Below, in pieces: positions 9,165 to 20,140 of a DNA stretch of 64,000 bases. Under the pieces are notes generated by a model. That model saw only the letters and a program-made list of their open reading frames with translations. It ran no database searches and had not been told where the DNA came from. Positions within the stretch are counted from its first letter, which is position 1; every line of letters begins with the position of its first letter. The stretch comes from Tubulanus polymorphus. Lineage: Eukaryota; Nemertea; Palaeonemertea; Tubulaniformes; Tubulanidae. A program made the translations under genes and the position numbers. The stretch spans positions 4,831,414-4,895,413 of the forward strand of contig NC_134034.1 in NCBI RefSeq assembly GCF_964204645.1. Reading direction: 5' to 3'.

Positions 9165-9587
9165 TTATTCTTTTAATAATTTATCTTGTTCTTCAACTGT
9201 TATATGACCATTTAAACTTAATATATAATCTAGTGTATTCTTTAATTTATTAATTTCTTTTATATTAGTTTTAATTTTTTCTTTATTACTTTTTATATTT
9301 AATTTTGAACTTATACCGGTTAAAACACTTGAACTTAATCCTAATACACCAATTGATATAGCTAAAGGTGTTAATGGGCTGAATATTGCTAAAAATGTTA
9401 TTACAGAACTAATTGTAACCGAACCACTTATAATCAAATAATATATAATTTTACTTTTTAAATATTTTTTCTTTTTTATCTTTAAGTCACTTTCAAATTC
9501 TAATATTTGTTTTTCTAAATATGTTTTTAATTTAGTTTTATTTATATCATGAGGAATAATATCAATACTATCAACTTTATCTTCCAT
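9165..9587 (-). CDS. Small two-helix membrane protein
   Basis: A 140-aa protein with a charged N-terminal third, then two adjacent hydrophobic helices (IIYYLIISGSVTISSVITF and LTPLAISIGVLGLSS), then a basic C-terminal helix ending in polar residues. The E2 copy at 45005-45439 is intact and about 93 percent alike, which argues for past coding constraint. Likely an integral membrane protein of the particle or of the infected cell. Function unknown. Confidence 0.7.
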   Translation of the reverse strand: MEDKVDSIDIIPHDINKTKLKTYLEKQILEFESDLKIKKKKYLKSKIIYYLIISGSVTISSVITFLAIFSPLTPLAISIGVLGLSSSVLTGISSKLNIKSNKEKIKTNIKEINKLKNTLDYILSLNGHITVEEQDKLLKE

Positions 9588-9606
9588 TTATTTAGAATAA
9601 AAATTA

Positions 9607-10029
9607 CTAATTAGTAAACTTATAAGCAACAAACATAACAATAACTGTTCCACCTAAAATCCATATTATTTCATATTTCTGTTGTTCTTTACTTGGGGTA
9701 TAATAATCTGATAATTTAGGTTTGTATAGATGTAATTTTTCTTTATTTGTTACTGCGTTATATAAACTCATTGCATTATCAACTGATTGAAAATCTCTAT
9801 GTGAAATCTTCTGATCATATAATTCTTTATTGATGTAATCCATATAGTTTTGTCTCTTTTCTCTATATTCTTCTGCAGCTTTATTGTATTTCTCTAACGC
9901 TAAGTTATGTCTTCTTTGTTCTCCTAATGAACTATTTTTATCAATATGTTTAAATAAATAACCACCACCAGTAAATGCTAAAGCGTTAACAATTGCCGAT
10001 CCTATAATAGTTATAATTGCAGAAGCCAT
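9607..10029 (-). CDS. Small membrane protein with helices at both ends
   Basis: A 140-aa protein. An N-terminal hydrophobic helix with small residues (IITIIGSAIVNALAFTGGG) and a C-terminal helix (IIWILGGTVIVMFVAYKF) flank a charged, probably helical middle (AAEEYREKRQNYMDYINKE). The E2 copy has a nonsense codon in that middle. The start motif is CTAAATAAATGG. Unknown role. Confidence 0.7.
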   Translation of the reverse strand: MASAIITIIGSAIVNALAFTGGGYLFKHIDKNSSLGEQRRHNLALEKYNKAAEEYREKRQNYMDYINKELYDQKISHRDFQSVDNAMSLYNAVTNKEKLHLYKPKLSDYYTPSKEQQKYEIIWILGGTVIVMFVAYKFTN

Positions 10030-10056
10030 TTATTTAGCAAAAAAATTACACACTTC

Positions 10057-10278
10057 TTATATGGGAGGAATATATTTTTGTTTTTCCAAATAATCAATAG
10101 TTAAATTAGATAAAGTAACCGCTAATGTTAACTTTAAAATATCATTTATATCAAATCTATCAACATTAACACTTCCCATTTTGAATACTTTTTTTAATAC
10201 CATTGAATAACCAACAGTTCCAACTGATAGTAATGCGCCATTATATAATCCAGTTATTATCCACTTATTATCACTCAT
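10057..10278 (-). CDS. 73-aa membrane protein
   Basis: An N-terminal hydrophobic stretch (IITGLYNGALLSVGTVGYSMVL) and a second weaker one (ILKLTLAVTLSNLTI) in a 73-aa ORF, ending in PPI. E2 has the same gene with one TTA to TAA change. The start is GATAAATAAATG after a T-run. Unknown role. Confidence 0.65.
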   Translation of the reverse strand: MSDNKWIITGLYNGALLSVGTVGYSMVLKKVFKMGSVNVDRFDINDILKLTLAVTLSNLTIDYLEKQKYIPPI

Positions 10279-10283
10279 TTATT

Positions 10284-10619
10284 TATCAAAAAATTACTAT
10301 CATCAAAATATTTAGTTATCTTAGTGATGATTATTTCAACATTTATTTCATTACTAGTTTTATGATTATCATATATTTTGGATAATATGTTTTTGATATC
10401 ATCAATAATTCAATCTTCATTTAATTCTTAATATTCTAAAGGTGATTTAATTAAATCAATTACTTTTTCTATATTATAATTTTCTTTATCAATCATTGAT
10501 GCATTGTTAAATGATTTACTTTTTATATCAGTAATTACATCATTTAGTTTAATTCTCATTTCTTTACCATGTTTAAAATCAAACCCAAAACATATACTCG
10601 GTCCAACAGTTATATTCAT
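10284..10619 (-). pseudogene. 113-aa conserved protein, broken
   Basis: The first 63 codons are open, with an N-terminus matching the intact 113-aa E2 protein at 43980-44321 (NITVGPSICFGFDFKHGKE). A TAA at 10428-10430 and a later TGA break it, and a one-base loss in the terminal T-run alters the last codons. No family recognised. Confidence 0.75.
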
Positions 10620-10636
10620 TTATATAGTGAAAAAAA

Positions 10637-11398
10637 TTACTCTTTACATCTTATAACTAATTCATAAATTACAGGGAAATTATTTAAATCAATTAAGTAT
10701 CCATTATGATTTCTAATTTCTAATCTAAAATTATTAAAACGAGGAATGCATGGTTTGAAATCACATTCTGTTAAATTATAATTTATTTGTGTTCCAAATT
10801 CTTTAACATTCTTCAATGGTAAAATGTTTAGTAAACCAGAATTACAAGTTATATCTTTAGTTGCTTCGAATGTTTTTGTAGGATCGATTAAATTGCAATA
10901 AATATAAAAATGTGTGTAAGGTATTAAGTTTGGTGTAGTAGCGTCAATATTTGTAAAAGATCCATCTGGAAGAATTCCTAACAGTTTAGCTATAGGTTTT
11001 TTTACCATAAATTTATGTTTTTCACTATTAGACAACCTTATCTTTATTCTATCAGAACTCTCACTTTTTAAAAATCTAATACTAAACCCAGAACTACTAC
11101 CTAATTTGTGCCAGGCTTTTCTATTAATTTCTTGTGCTAATGTATCTAAATTATATAACCCCGGTTTTAAATATATATAGACGCATTCATTTTTATTTTT
11201 ATTAAAAATTAAAAAAGCTCTATGTTCAATAGTTTTATTCGATATATTGTAAAAAGAATTACATAAACTTATATTAACTAATTTTAAATCTACACAATTC
11301 TTAAATTCTCTATCTAATTGTACTAATAAATTATGAGATTTATAATTTGTAAGTTTTCTAGAATCAACATATATTCTATATTCTTTTAATTCTACCAT
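10637..11398 (-). CDS. Penton-like minor capsid protein (single jelly roll)
   Basis: A complete 253-aa ORF showing the Polinton penton pattern. An early basic strand region (LVQLDREFKNCVDLKLVNIS) is followed by a short LCNSFYNIS motif, then GLYNLDTLAQEINRK, then the AKLLGIL motif. Next come HFYIYCNLIDP and GLLNILPLKNV, and the final strands FRLEIRNHNGYLIDLNNFP and VIYELVI. In known Polintons this protein forms the icosahedral vertices with the hexon-like capsid protein. No membrane segment is present. The E2 copy has a single in-frame TAG. Assignment rests on the order of motifs, not on an alignment search. Confidence 0.75.
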   Translation of the reverse strand: MVELKEYRIYVDSRKLTNYKSHNLLVQLDREFKNCVDLKLVNISLCNSFYNISNKTIEHRAFLIFNKNKNECVYIYLKPGLYNLDTLAQEINRKAWHKLGSSSGFSIRFLKSESSDRIKIRLSNSEKHKFMVKKPIAKLLGILPDGSFTNIDATTPNLIPYTHFYIYCNLIDPTKTFEATKDITCNSGLLNILPLKNVKEFGTQINYNLTECDFKPCIPRFNNFRLEIRNHNGYLIDLNNFPVIYELVIRCKE

Positions 11399-11417
11399 TT
11401 ATTTTACATATTTTCAT

Positions 11418-11753
11418 TCAAAATCAATATCGTGGTGCCCTTTTTCATTCTCACCTTTATATATGAAATAGAAATCACCAGAATATAATTCTTCTAGATC
11501 TTCACTTGATAATCTATGAAATCTATCTGGTAAATAAGTTCTGAATTTATATTTATTTCCTTTTAATCCTTCATATTCTAAATTTATTAATTTATCTCCA
11601 TATTTATTAGTAATTGTTTCAATGTTAGTAATTAAATATTTCTTGTGAATTGTTAACTCAGTTAGTTTTTTTAAATTTATAATCTACAGATTTGACGCTT
11701 GAAGTATCTTTAATTCTATCTAAGAATTCACTGTGTACTTGTTTACTCTCCAT
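11418..11753 (-). pseudogene. 117-aa conserved protein, frameshifted
   Basis: Homologue of the intact E2 ORF at 42833-43186, located between PolB and the penton gene. A run of A after the motif for DYKFK changes frame and gives an early TGA. Downstream the frame recovers matches such as the FRTYLPDRFHRL region. Function unknown. Confidence 0.75.
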
Positions 11754-11781
11754 TTATTATACAAATTTTTATTGAAATTGA

Positions 11782-14700
11782 TTAACACGCTAGAATCCTT
11801 TTCATAATCTCATTTTCTGTTGTTTCTTCTCTTTTGAATTTTATATATTCATCTAAATTGCAACCATAGGCGACTGTGTGGATTCCATCATCTAAAATAT
11901 ATCTTTTATCATCAAATGGGTTTAGACTTATCTTCTCTATCTCTTCAATATACATTTCATGATCTTCAGATCTTAAACATTTCATTTTATGTTTTCTAAC
12001 TTCTTCATTAAATATACAATTGATGTAATCTTTAAAATGAATATTCTTTTCAACAACGCTTTTGGTAATTCCTTTTAACTTTTTAGCTTCATGAGTTTTA
12101 GTTTTATAACTATACATTTTAGATCTAATACCTATGAACTCTATCATTTCTTCACCGCCTAATTCATCCTTAAACTTCCCAGGAACTTTTTTATTATCAT
12201 TGGTAAACAATTCATGATTTTTTGGATAGTTACTGAAATCAAAATGATGTTTTGATGTTTTTAAATCATCTGTTATATTATTAGTTTTTATCTTTAATAT
12301 GTAACTGTCAGTATCGAAGTATAAGATTTATATATGTTTTTCTCCAAAATGAGGTTGTAATACGTTATAGTAAAATTGATACATTAATAATTTTGAAATT
12401 TCTAAAACTGCAGCTCCAACATAAATCGGTTTATTAAATTTCATTGAAGTTCTTCTCATCTTAACTGCGGCTAAATTTTCATCAAATATTCTGTTACCTA
12501 TAAACTTAGGATATGATTGTAAATGCCTTATCCTTTTACCATTACTAACTAACTCAATATCATTTCTATTTCTAATATTTTCACAAGTCTTACCATAGAA
12601 CGCATTATTCATTAGTTTAAAATAATCTTTTTCAAAATCAGTTTTAGATTTAGTTCTCTGTGTAGTATTAAAATCTATATATTTTTCTAACCATTTAGAT
12701 TGACTGAATGAAATATATCTATGTACTTTTTTAAATATCATTCCTTGTCTCAAATAAAACTTCAACATTCTATAATGCACAACGTAATTATATTTATCTT
12801 CTTGAGTTACCATTAACTTTTCAGTATGAATATGATTATCGGGTTTAATTCTTTTTTGATAATTTGATAATTCTTCATGTTTAACAGTTTTATGTTCGGG
12901 ACAATATGCTAGATTTCTAGATTTGAATTTAATATTTTCAGGGTATTCTAAATCTACAACGAAGAAGTAACCAGTATCTGAATCATCTGCAATATCTAGG
13001 ATTCTTTTCTTCCAATCAAATTTATCAATTTGTAAAACTTCAGTTATTTCAAACATCCCATAAGGTTGTGGTTCCATCATTGCCCAACCATAAAGATTAT
13101 TTGCATCTATGTATAATAATTTATATCCAGGATTATCATTTACATTGAAATATCTATCACCCAATACACCTGAAACACCTCCTCTTATAGATTTTTCAAA
13201 TAATAGTAATTGATCTATATTTGTTAACAAATCCATTTTTATATCTGTAAATTTTAATCCACAATCCCATGTTAATCCTGGTGATGAATAACAATGACAA
13301 GGATCAATATTGAAATATTTTAGGTTTACATCTCTAAACCTTTCGAATATATCGGTTAATAATAATACATCTGATTTTAAATATAAATCTACTAATTGAC
13401 CATGATTTTCTATTTTGAAATGATTCCAAATATTCAATGTTCTATTATAGACTTCATCTTTAACATATTCATTTTTTAATTCATCATAAAATTGTTCTTT
13501 CAATAATTCAGTTATTTTAAAATTATTATGATTTTTATAGAAAGAATATGGAATTGCTCCTTTATATCTCATTAATTTAAAATCATCATTATTTGGGTAA
13601 TATTCTTTTAATATCTTTAATTCATCATCAACTAATGATTTTGATAAGTTATCTAATGAACTATTTAAAAATCTATATGAATCTATAAATCTTAGACAAC
13701 CAAATTGGAATGATATATAATTCTCAGATGTTTTAGCTAACATTCTAAATTTATAAGTTGGTATTTTATCTTTTGATCTATTTGAATTTGATATTTCTAT
13801 TTCATTATTGATTTCTTCTATTTTATAACATAACTGTTTGATAAATAAATGTGCATCATATCCTGATAGATTATGAAATATAACTGGAACAAAATTCATT
13901 TTCTTTGCTTGCAAATTACAATTCTCATGCGCAGCGCCTCTAAACTTTCCGTTCAAATGATCATGGTCTCTTACTTTTTTAACTTTATAATTAAATATCT
14001 TTTCACAATAATAACATTTACCTGAAAACACAAATTCTTCTTTATCTTCTTCTGTCATAATCATTTTTTTATTTGTATTCAATAATTTACTAAATCTTAT
14101 TTCATATTCAATTAATAAGTCACAAAAATGATTGATAACATTTTAATTTCTATAATGATGATATTCACTTTCAATTAGTTTTGGATAATCAGATTTAATA
14201 TATAACCCGAAAGCAGCAGCTGATTGATGAATCTTTTTAATAGTATTTGTTTTTGGTGGTTCATCTGAAAAATCATTTTCATTAGAATTTAATTTCTTTC
14301 TTTTATAATATATTTCTTTTCTATCTTGATCAGTTAGTTCTTTATTTAATGATTCAAAATCTCCATATATTACAAATGGTACTTTATTTTTGTAATCATA
14401 TTTTTTGAATTCTAATATTTTATCTTTTTCATTTGGTAAAACTAATTTACAATAATCATGATTATCACATAGTTGTTTATGATTTAATAATGTACTTTCA
14501 TTACTAAATTTATGTAAACATTTTCTACATAGATATATTTTATTATGGTGATCACTTTCTGTTCTAAAAAATAAATCTATTTGTGTAATCCACATATAAT
14601 GATTCTCATAATATAGTATATCTATAACATCATTTGAATCATAATCTTTTGATAGATATAAAGGTTCTAATGTATAATGTTTTATGTTGTTACCTTTTGT

Positions 14701-15816
14701 ATTTGGTAATTTAATTAAATCAAATACATTTATTTTAAGATTATTATCTCTTTCTATTTTTGGAATATTTTTAATTCTAACAGGATACTTATCTATCTTA
14801 TAATTATTTTCAAATTGTTTATAATGAGTTAATCTAAAACTATGTTGTTTATAATCTTCAACTGGGTGTAAGCAACTTATAATTGTCCATAGAAAACATT
14901 TATCATCTTCATTTTGTACATTTATTACAGCATTAGTTTTAAATGGTAGTTTAATATAACTTGATGCTTCAATATCTGGTTCTTTATAATATGATAAATT
15001 ATTTTCATCAATTGGTTTTGATTTAGTTAACTTATTATATTTTGTGTTATAAACATGCAAAGTTATAAATATTATCTCATCAAATATTAAACCAGATCCT
15101 TCAAAATATTTCTCTTCTATTTTAGTTTTTATTTCATTATAACATTTATTTAATTTATCATCGATATGTTGTTTAGATATAATATGTTGTGAATGAGAAT
15201 TTATATTATATATTGGTTTATCTTCAGATTTTATAAACTTTACTTTAACTGATATACTAATTTTAGGATATTCAACATCTGTAATTATTTTTATTATTTC
15301 TTTCATATTTTCTAAATGTTTTTTATTTTCTTCTAATGTTTTACCTTTATGAAATTTAAACTCGATAGCTGCTGGACCAATATCACTTTTAAATGCTTCG
15401 GTTATCTCTATATCTTTTTTATTATCTAATGAATTAATATAATTTCTTACATCTTCCATATATGGTCTTTTATTGTTTAATTTATTTTTTATTCTTTTAA
15501 TTGCGCTTTGTTTCTTATCATTATCCTTATCAAAATAATCTTCACCTATAATATCATTATTCATATTTCTAATATGACTTTGAGATTTCAAATGTTCTTT
15601 ATAATATCTTTTATCACTGAATGATTGATTACATTTATCACATTTGTATGTTTCTTTTTCATCCTTTAATTCTTCTAATTTAGTTTCTAATATATTATCT
15701 TTATATTCTAATTTCAATTTATTCTCTAAATGTGTTCTAGTTTTATTGTGTCTTGCTTTTTGAGACTTATCTATACTTATCTTACATGTTGGGCAGTAGT
15801 ACTTATTTGCTTCCAT
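11782..15816 (-). pseudogene. Protein-primed DNA polymerase B, two nonsense codons
   Basis: About 1344 codons, in frame throughout except TAA at 14145-14143 and 12330-12328; E2 has GAA at both. Domains in order: two C2H2 fingers (C8/C11/H23/H29 and C59/C62/H75/H81); a region with KCFLW at Cys307 and NHYMW at His406 resembling the OTU-like segment of other Polinton polymerases; a third finger at 430-446; exonuclease motifs D486/E488 (YGDFES), D654 (SGYDAHLF) and Y812/D816; a Cys/His cluster at 601-633; polymerase motif A at D904 (DANNLYG), motif B at 1067-1075 (KLMNNAFYG) and motif C at D1168/D1170 (FDTDS). The family copies linear genomes from a protein primer. The gene was full length and recently decayed. 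Confidence 0.92.
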
Positions 15817-15896
15817 TTTAATACTAAATTTTTTATCAAAATTGATTTTAGAAGTTCAATGATTTAAATGTTATTCATATATATGAATATTTTAAG

Positions 15897-16164
15897 AGTA
15901 AAAGGGATAATAGGCTTTAAAGCTAAAGGTTGAACGGGCGGGTGAGTAAAAAATGAAAAACATAAAAATAATAACAATTTCTACTTGAATTAGGAGTGAA
16001 ACTCATAAAAATGAAAAATAAATTCGAGCGTGTGAGAATTTATTTTTCATTTTTATGAGTTTTGCGAGTAATTCAAGTAGAAATTGTTATTATTTTTATG
16101 TTTTTCATTTTTTACGAGCTCGACCGTTCGACCTTTGGCTTGAAAGCCTATTATCCCTATTACT
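15897..16164. repeat. 268-bp imperfect palindrome at E1 right terminus
   Basis: The two arms run outward from a core at 15999-16063, whose loop is CGAGCGTGTG. The outer ends match: AGTAAAAGGGATAATAGG at 15897 against CCTATTATCCCTATTACT at 16164. Arm mismatches cluster near CCCGCCCG/CTCGACCG. The element ends at 16164 with 5'-AG when read inward, as in known Polintons. Confidence 0.9.
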
Positions 16165-16712
16165 GGCATCAGACCACAATTAGGTACCTAAAATGAAAAA
16201 GAGGTCCTCCATAAATGTTGCCATAATTCTGCAAATGGGATAGGTAACGAATTTCGGTTATATGTATGAAATCCATTGGTCCTGAGAGACAGATTGATGA
16301 TGAAATAAGGGATTCCCTGGACTTTTTTTGCTTGGAGTAAGGGTACCAAACCCGGTGGGGCATTCCCTTCTATATTCGGTCCAGATGTACTGGCATACCT
16401 GTACTGGGATACCCCTCCTTTCTAAAGGTTTGATTATTTCAAAAGTTAGGTTGGGTACATGGGGCGAAAACCACTTCAATGCGTAGCTAAGATGCTGGCC
16501 TATGAGGCATACGCAGGATTTCCCCTGAATTTACGCGCTTATATGTGAACTAAACGTTTGAATTTCTTGTTTTTACCATAGGATATAGAAGATTTTGGAA
16601 TAGTGGTCTGAGCTCAAATGGCAAATTCCGCGCAAATTCCAATACAATGAATGTCGTACTCTCAGAACTTAATCTACACCATCTAATCGAAAGATTTCAA
16701 GAAGAAAATGTA

Positions 16713-16733
16713 AGTAGTAGTAGTAGTAGTAGT
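16713..16733. repeat. AGT microsatellite
   Basis: Seven tandem AGT units just inside intron 1 of the SAM-integrase gene. Confidence 0.95.
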
Positions 16734-17050
16734 CCGAATATCAGAGAGTGTATGGGTTCCTGGGTCATGGGAATTACCAATTCAAATGATAATATTACCG
16801 CTAGATAAAAGTATTGTTTTATTTTTAACCATTTTGTCGTAGGTAAATATTGATATCGTAAAGCATCTTTCTCATGAACAGCTTGTGGAATTAGGAGTCC
16901 ACAATCTTGGCGACAGAGTCTTACTGATAGACAAGTGCAAAAATCCAGTTCCACGAGAAGTTGGTATGTCATAATATTGAAATTATTTCTTGCTCAACAA
17001 TTTGAGGCAATGGCCAATAATGAGATGAGATTGCTTGATTATATTCAGTT

Positions 17051-17476
17051 AGGGAGCATCTCAAAATGTTGATAGTTACTTCAATTAGAATAACTCGCGG
17101 AAGGGGATGGGGGGGGTAAAGGCCTCCCGCGGATTCATCACCACTGCCGAACTATCGATTTATTGTGGTGCAATAAAGATAACATTGAATTGAACCGTTT
17201 CTCGTTTAGATGCTGTTGATATTTTAGATGTATTTTATTTTGTTTATAAAAGTCTATTAGGCTTTAATAGGTTTCTCACTTGTAATTTTGCTATTTTATT
17301 TTTCAATTAAAAGTTGTGATAATTGCGAAATACACTCGTGAGAATGTCTTATCTTTGTCTGTGGTTTCTCATTAGAAAATCAATAGTTCCAACTTTGAAA
17401 GGGTGGGGTGGGGGGTTAGAAAGAATTAGACAGTTATTCTAATTGAAGTAACTATCGAAATTTTGAGATGCTCCCT
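17051..17476. mobile_element. MITE with 45-bp terminal inverted repeats
   Basis: It starts AGGGAGCATCTCAAAAT and ends with its near-perfect reverse complement, about 43 of 45 matching. There is no coding capacity. The interior includes G-rich tracts at both sides. It lies in intron 2 of the SAM-integrase gene. Confidence 0.85.
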
Positions 17477-19210
17477 TTAGTCATACTCGTATGTCTTCTC
17501 TTCCTATTAATCTGATGCTAGATAATTAAATTTCAGCAATGGTTCGTGGAAGACCTAAAAGAGAGATACCATATCAAAGTCTTGAATATCTTATTCTACA
17601 TACATTCACTTATAAAGAGATTGGCATTATGTTCAATGTTTGTGAAAGAACTATTGCTCAACGTGTTATGGAATTTGGACTTCGCGTCTCTAATATGTCA
17701 GATAAATTATCAGGTGGGTAAGGTCTTGTAAATCACCTATGATATCTGAATACAGCTACATTGGTTTTCGCATTTCTTTAAACCGGTAAACGCCTAATTC
17801 GGTGGAAAAAATTAAAGTCCCAACTGTACTGGTTTAGGCGGAGTCTACTGTATTTCTTACTAGCAAATAAAGCATAATTTTTCTATTTGCAGATGATATT
17901 CTTGATGACATCGTGGCAGATGCTGTAGCCATTCATCCTAATTGGGGAGAAAAGCTACATGCTGGCCACATACAAAGTTTAGGCCTTAGAGTTCAGCGTG
18001 ACCGGATAAGGGAGTCGTTAAGACGGGTCGACCCAGATGGAATCGATTAGAGGAAACGGAAAACACTGAAGAGAAGAGAATATTGGGTTCCAGGGCCAAA
18101 TTTTATATGGCATGTAGATGGCAATCATAAGTTGATTAGGTATAGATTTTTGTCACTTACACTTAATATTTCCTCGATGTATTTGAAAAATATCAAAATG
18201 AAGTATTCTATCCAAAATGATTTCACGATATTTAGCCTTTGACGAGAAGTTCATGTGTATTTCAAACAATAATTAAGAAAGCATTATTGTTACATGGATA
18301 TTAGTAATACATTGTATGAACAATATCATTGAAAGATAACATTTATTGAATTTTCAGATGGCGTATAGTAATTCATGGGGGAATTGATGGATTTTCTCGG
18401 ATTCCTGTCTTTATGTGATGTAGCAACAACAATAGAGCAGATACAGTTTTTAGGAGTTTCAAAAATGCAGTCGAAAGATATGGGCTACCCCAGAAAGTTA
18501 GATCAGACCACGGTGGAGAAAATGTCTTAATTGCTGATTACATAATTGCACATCCTGACAGAGGCCCTGGGCATTTTATTACTGGCCGCAGTGTCCACAA
18601 TCAACAGATAGAAAGACTTTGGCGCGATGTGTATTCTCTCTGCACATCTACCTTCTATAATTTATTTCATTCACTAGAAGAAGAAGGTTTACTGATAGCA
18701 GACAATGACGTTGACCTGTATGTTTTGCACATGGTTTTTCTACCCCGCCTACAAAACAGCATTAATCGCTTTATTGATGCCTGGATATGTCATAAGGTCA
18801 GAACAGTGGGTCAGTCACCGCTTCAATTATGGTTAAGAGGTGAAAACCAAGGCAGCCCTCCTGTTGGTGATCATTTGGTAAGCGAAAAAAAAAAACACAT
18901 GCACAACTTTTTCAGTAGAATAATTTTTCAGTTAATTTATTTATAATCATATTCTGTATAAATTGGTAATACAAGTTTTGAGCTCAAAATGATGTGTGCC
19001 AATTATATTCTCTTTCATTTAGGAACTAATGGCAGCTAACTTGGATGATCACGAGAGAGTTATGGTGCCCTTAACTCCATGTCCCATAGATGAAGCAGAT
19101 CTACCAGTGTTCCAAGAGTTGTCAAGAAGTTCAATGGAAACAGAACATGACTTAGGAAAAAATGCTTATATTGAAATCCGACAAGCTTTCCTGCATTTAT
19201 TATTGTAATA

Positions 19211-19524
19211 TACAGTCAACTCCTCTTAATCCGGATCCCATTAATCCGGATTTTTAATTATTCCGTAGTCATTTCAAAGTCCCGTTTTTTCTTGTTCAAA
19301 TCCTTAATAAATTATTCAGTTAATCCGTATGAAATAATCCGTATTAATGCTGAAGTAATCAATTTACAAGTGAAAAAATTAATAATACACCCCTTAAGGG
19401 CTATTTCCTGCCTATACTAGGCCAGGTATTAATATTCTGAGAATTTTCAAATAATCTGTATTTTCAGTTAATCCGTATGATTTTGCCAGGTCCCACTTCT
19501 ACGGATTAAGAGGAGTTGACTGTA
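19211..19524. mobile_element. MITE, Tc1/pogo-like ends
   Basis: A 314-bp element with 23-bp inverted ends (TACAGTCAACTCCTCTTAATC). It lies directly after the last SAM-integrase exon. Similar AATCCG segments recur internally. Confidence 0.8.
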
Positions 19525-19780
19525 GACTGTAGACTTGACTGTATATAGATAGAAACCAGCTGAATCGTTTATCTGAAACACCAATTTTATGTATTATTTG
19601 TTCAAAAAATATAAAAACTTAATGGACTGAATAAATGAATAACGAAGTAGTCTTATGAATAAAACATAAGTTCATAAACTGGAATGTTAATTGTCAATCC
19701 ACAACAAGCCTTTTGATATCAATATGATTGAACTGAAACCTTGACTGACAAATTCAATGACCGGTTTTCCCTTGAACCTG

Positions 19781-20008
19781 TTACCCTTTAAAGCCTGGCC
19801 CACTCTAGGGATATATCAAAGGTGAGTGTATGATGGCACATTTCCCATCACCTGCCTTTGATAAATTCCAAGAGGGGGCACTTTTAAGAGTCAACAACCA
19901 GTATGCTGGGCGGGGACGGAATTTATATTCGTGAGGGATCAGGCCCAATTCCCGACCACCGTCATACTAGCTATTGACAAAAAGGGTGCTTTGAGCTTTA
20001 AAGGGTAA
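19781..20008. mobile_element. Small MITE-like inverted repeat element
   Basis: The inverted ends TTACCCTTTAAAGC and GCTTTAAAGGGTAA bound 228 bp of non-coding sequence. Confidence 0.65.
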
Positions 20009-20140
20009 AGATTCTAGGACTATTATCCGACTTAATACATAGTAAATAAAACATACAAACAAATGGGATGTGTGTCATGAGGATTTCATGTTGATTTACT
20101 TCGAATATCCATTTAAAATGAATGCATGTATAAAATCATT

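Larger units (their letters stand above)
399..16164 (-). mobile_element. E1: Polinton/Maverick (adintovirus-like) element, decayed
   Basis: This AT-rich block has inverted terminal sequences and the Polinton gene set: protein-primed PolB, penton-like and major capsid proteins, an integrase remnant and an HNH endonuclease. Orientation is PolB at the right end on the minus strand and HNH at the left end on the plus strand. Structural genes are intact or nearly so. PolB has two nonsense codons. An internal deletion near 4277 removed the ATPase and most of the integrase. The left end begins inside the terminal palindrome, so its outer arm is missing there. Target-site duplications could not be assigned. 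Family assignment is strong; subfamily is not resolved. Confidence 0.9.
16582..19208 (+). pseudogene. Spliced SAM-domain plus integrase-like (rve) gene, broken
   Basis: Probable exons: 16582-16709, 16843-16963, 17537-17713, 17893-18140, 18358-18877 and 19023-19208, all with GT-AG edges. Exons 1-2 encode a SAM domain (FQEEN, then LVELGVHNLGDRVLL). Exon 3 has a helix-turn-helix (YKEIGIMFNVCERTIAQRV). Exons 4-5 hold an rve-type catalytic core: WHVDGNH, VRSDHGGENV, and HNQQIERLWRDV supplying D, D and E. This resembles integrase-core proteins frequent in invertebrate and fish genomes. In-frame stops at 18048-18050 (TAG) and 18416-18418 (TGA) make it a likely pseudogene. A MITE sits in intron 2. 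Confidence 0.7.

Noticed and set aside
17546-17731. Second reading frame over the third SAM-integrase exon
   Set aside because: The frame at 17537-17713 matches the phase of the adjoining exons and encodes the helix-turn-helix; the other is a shadow.
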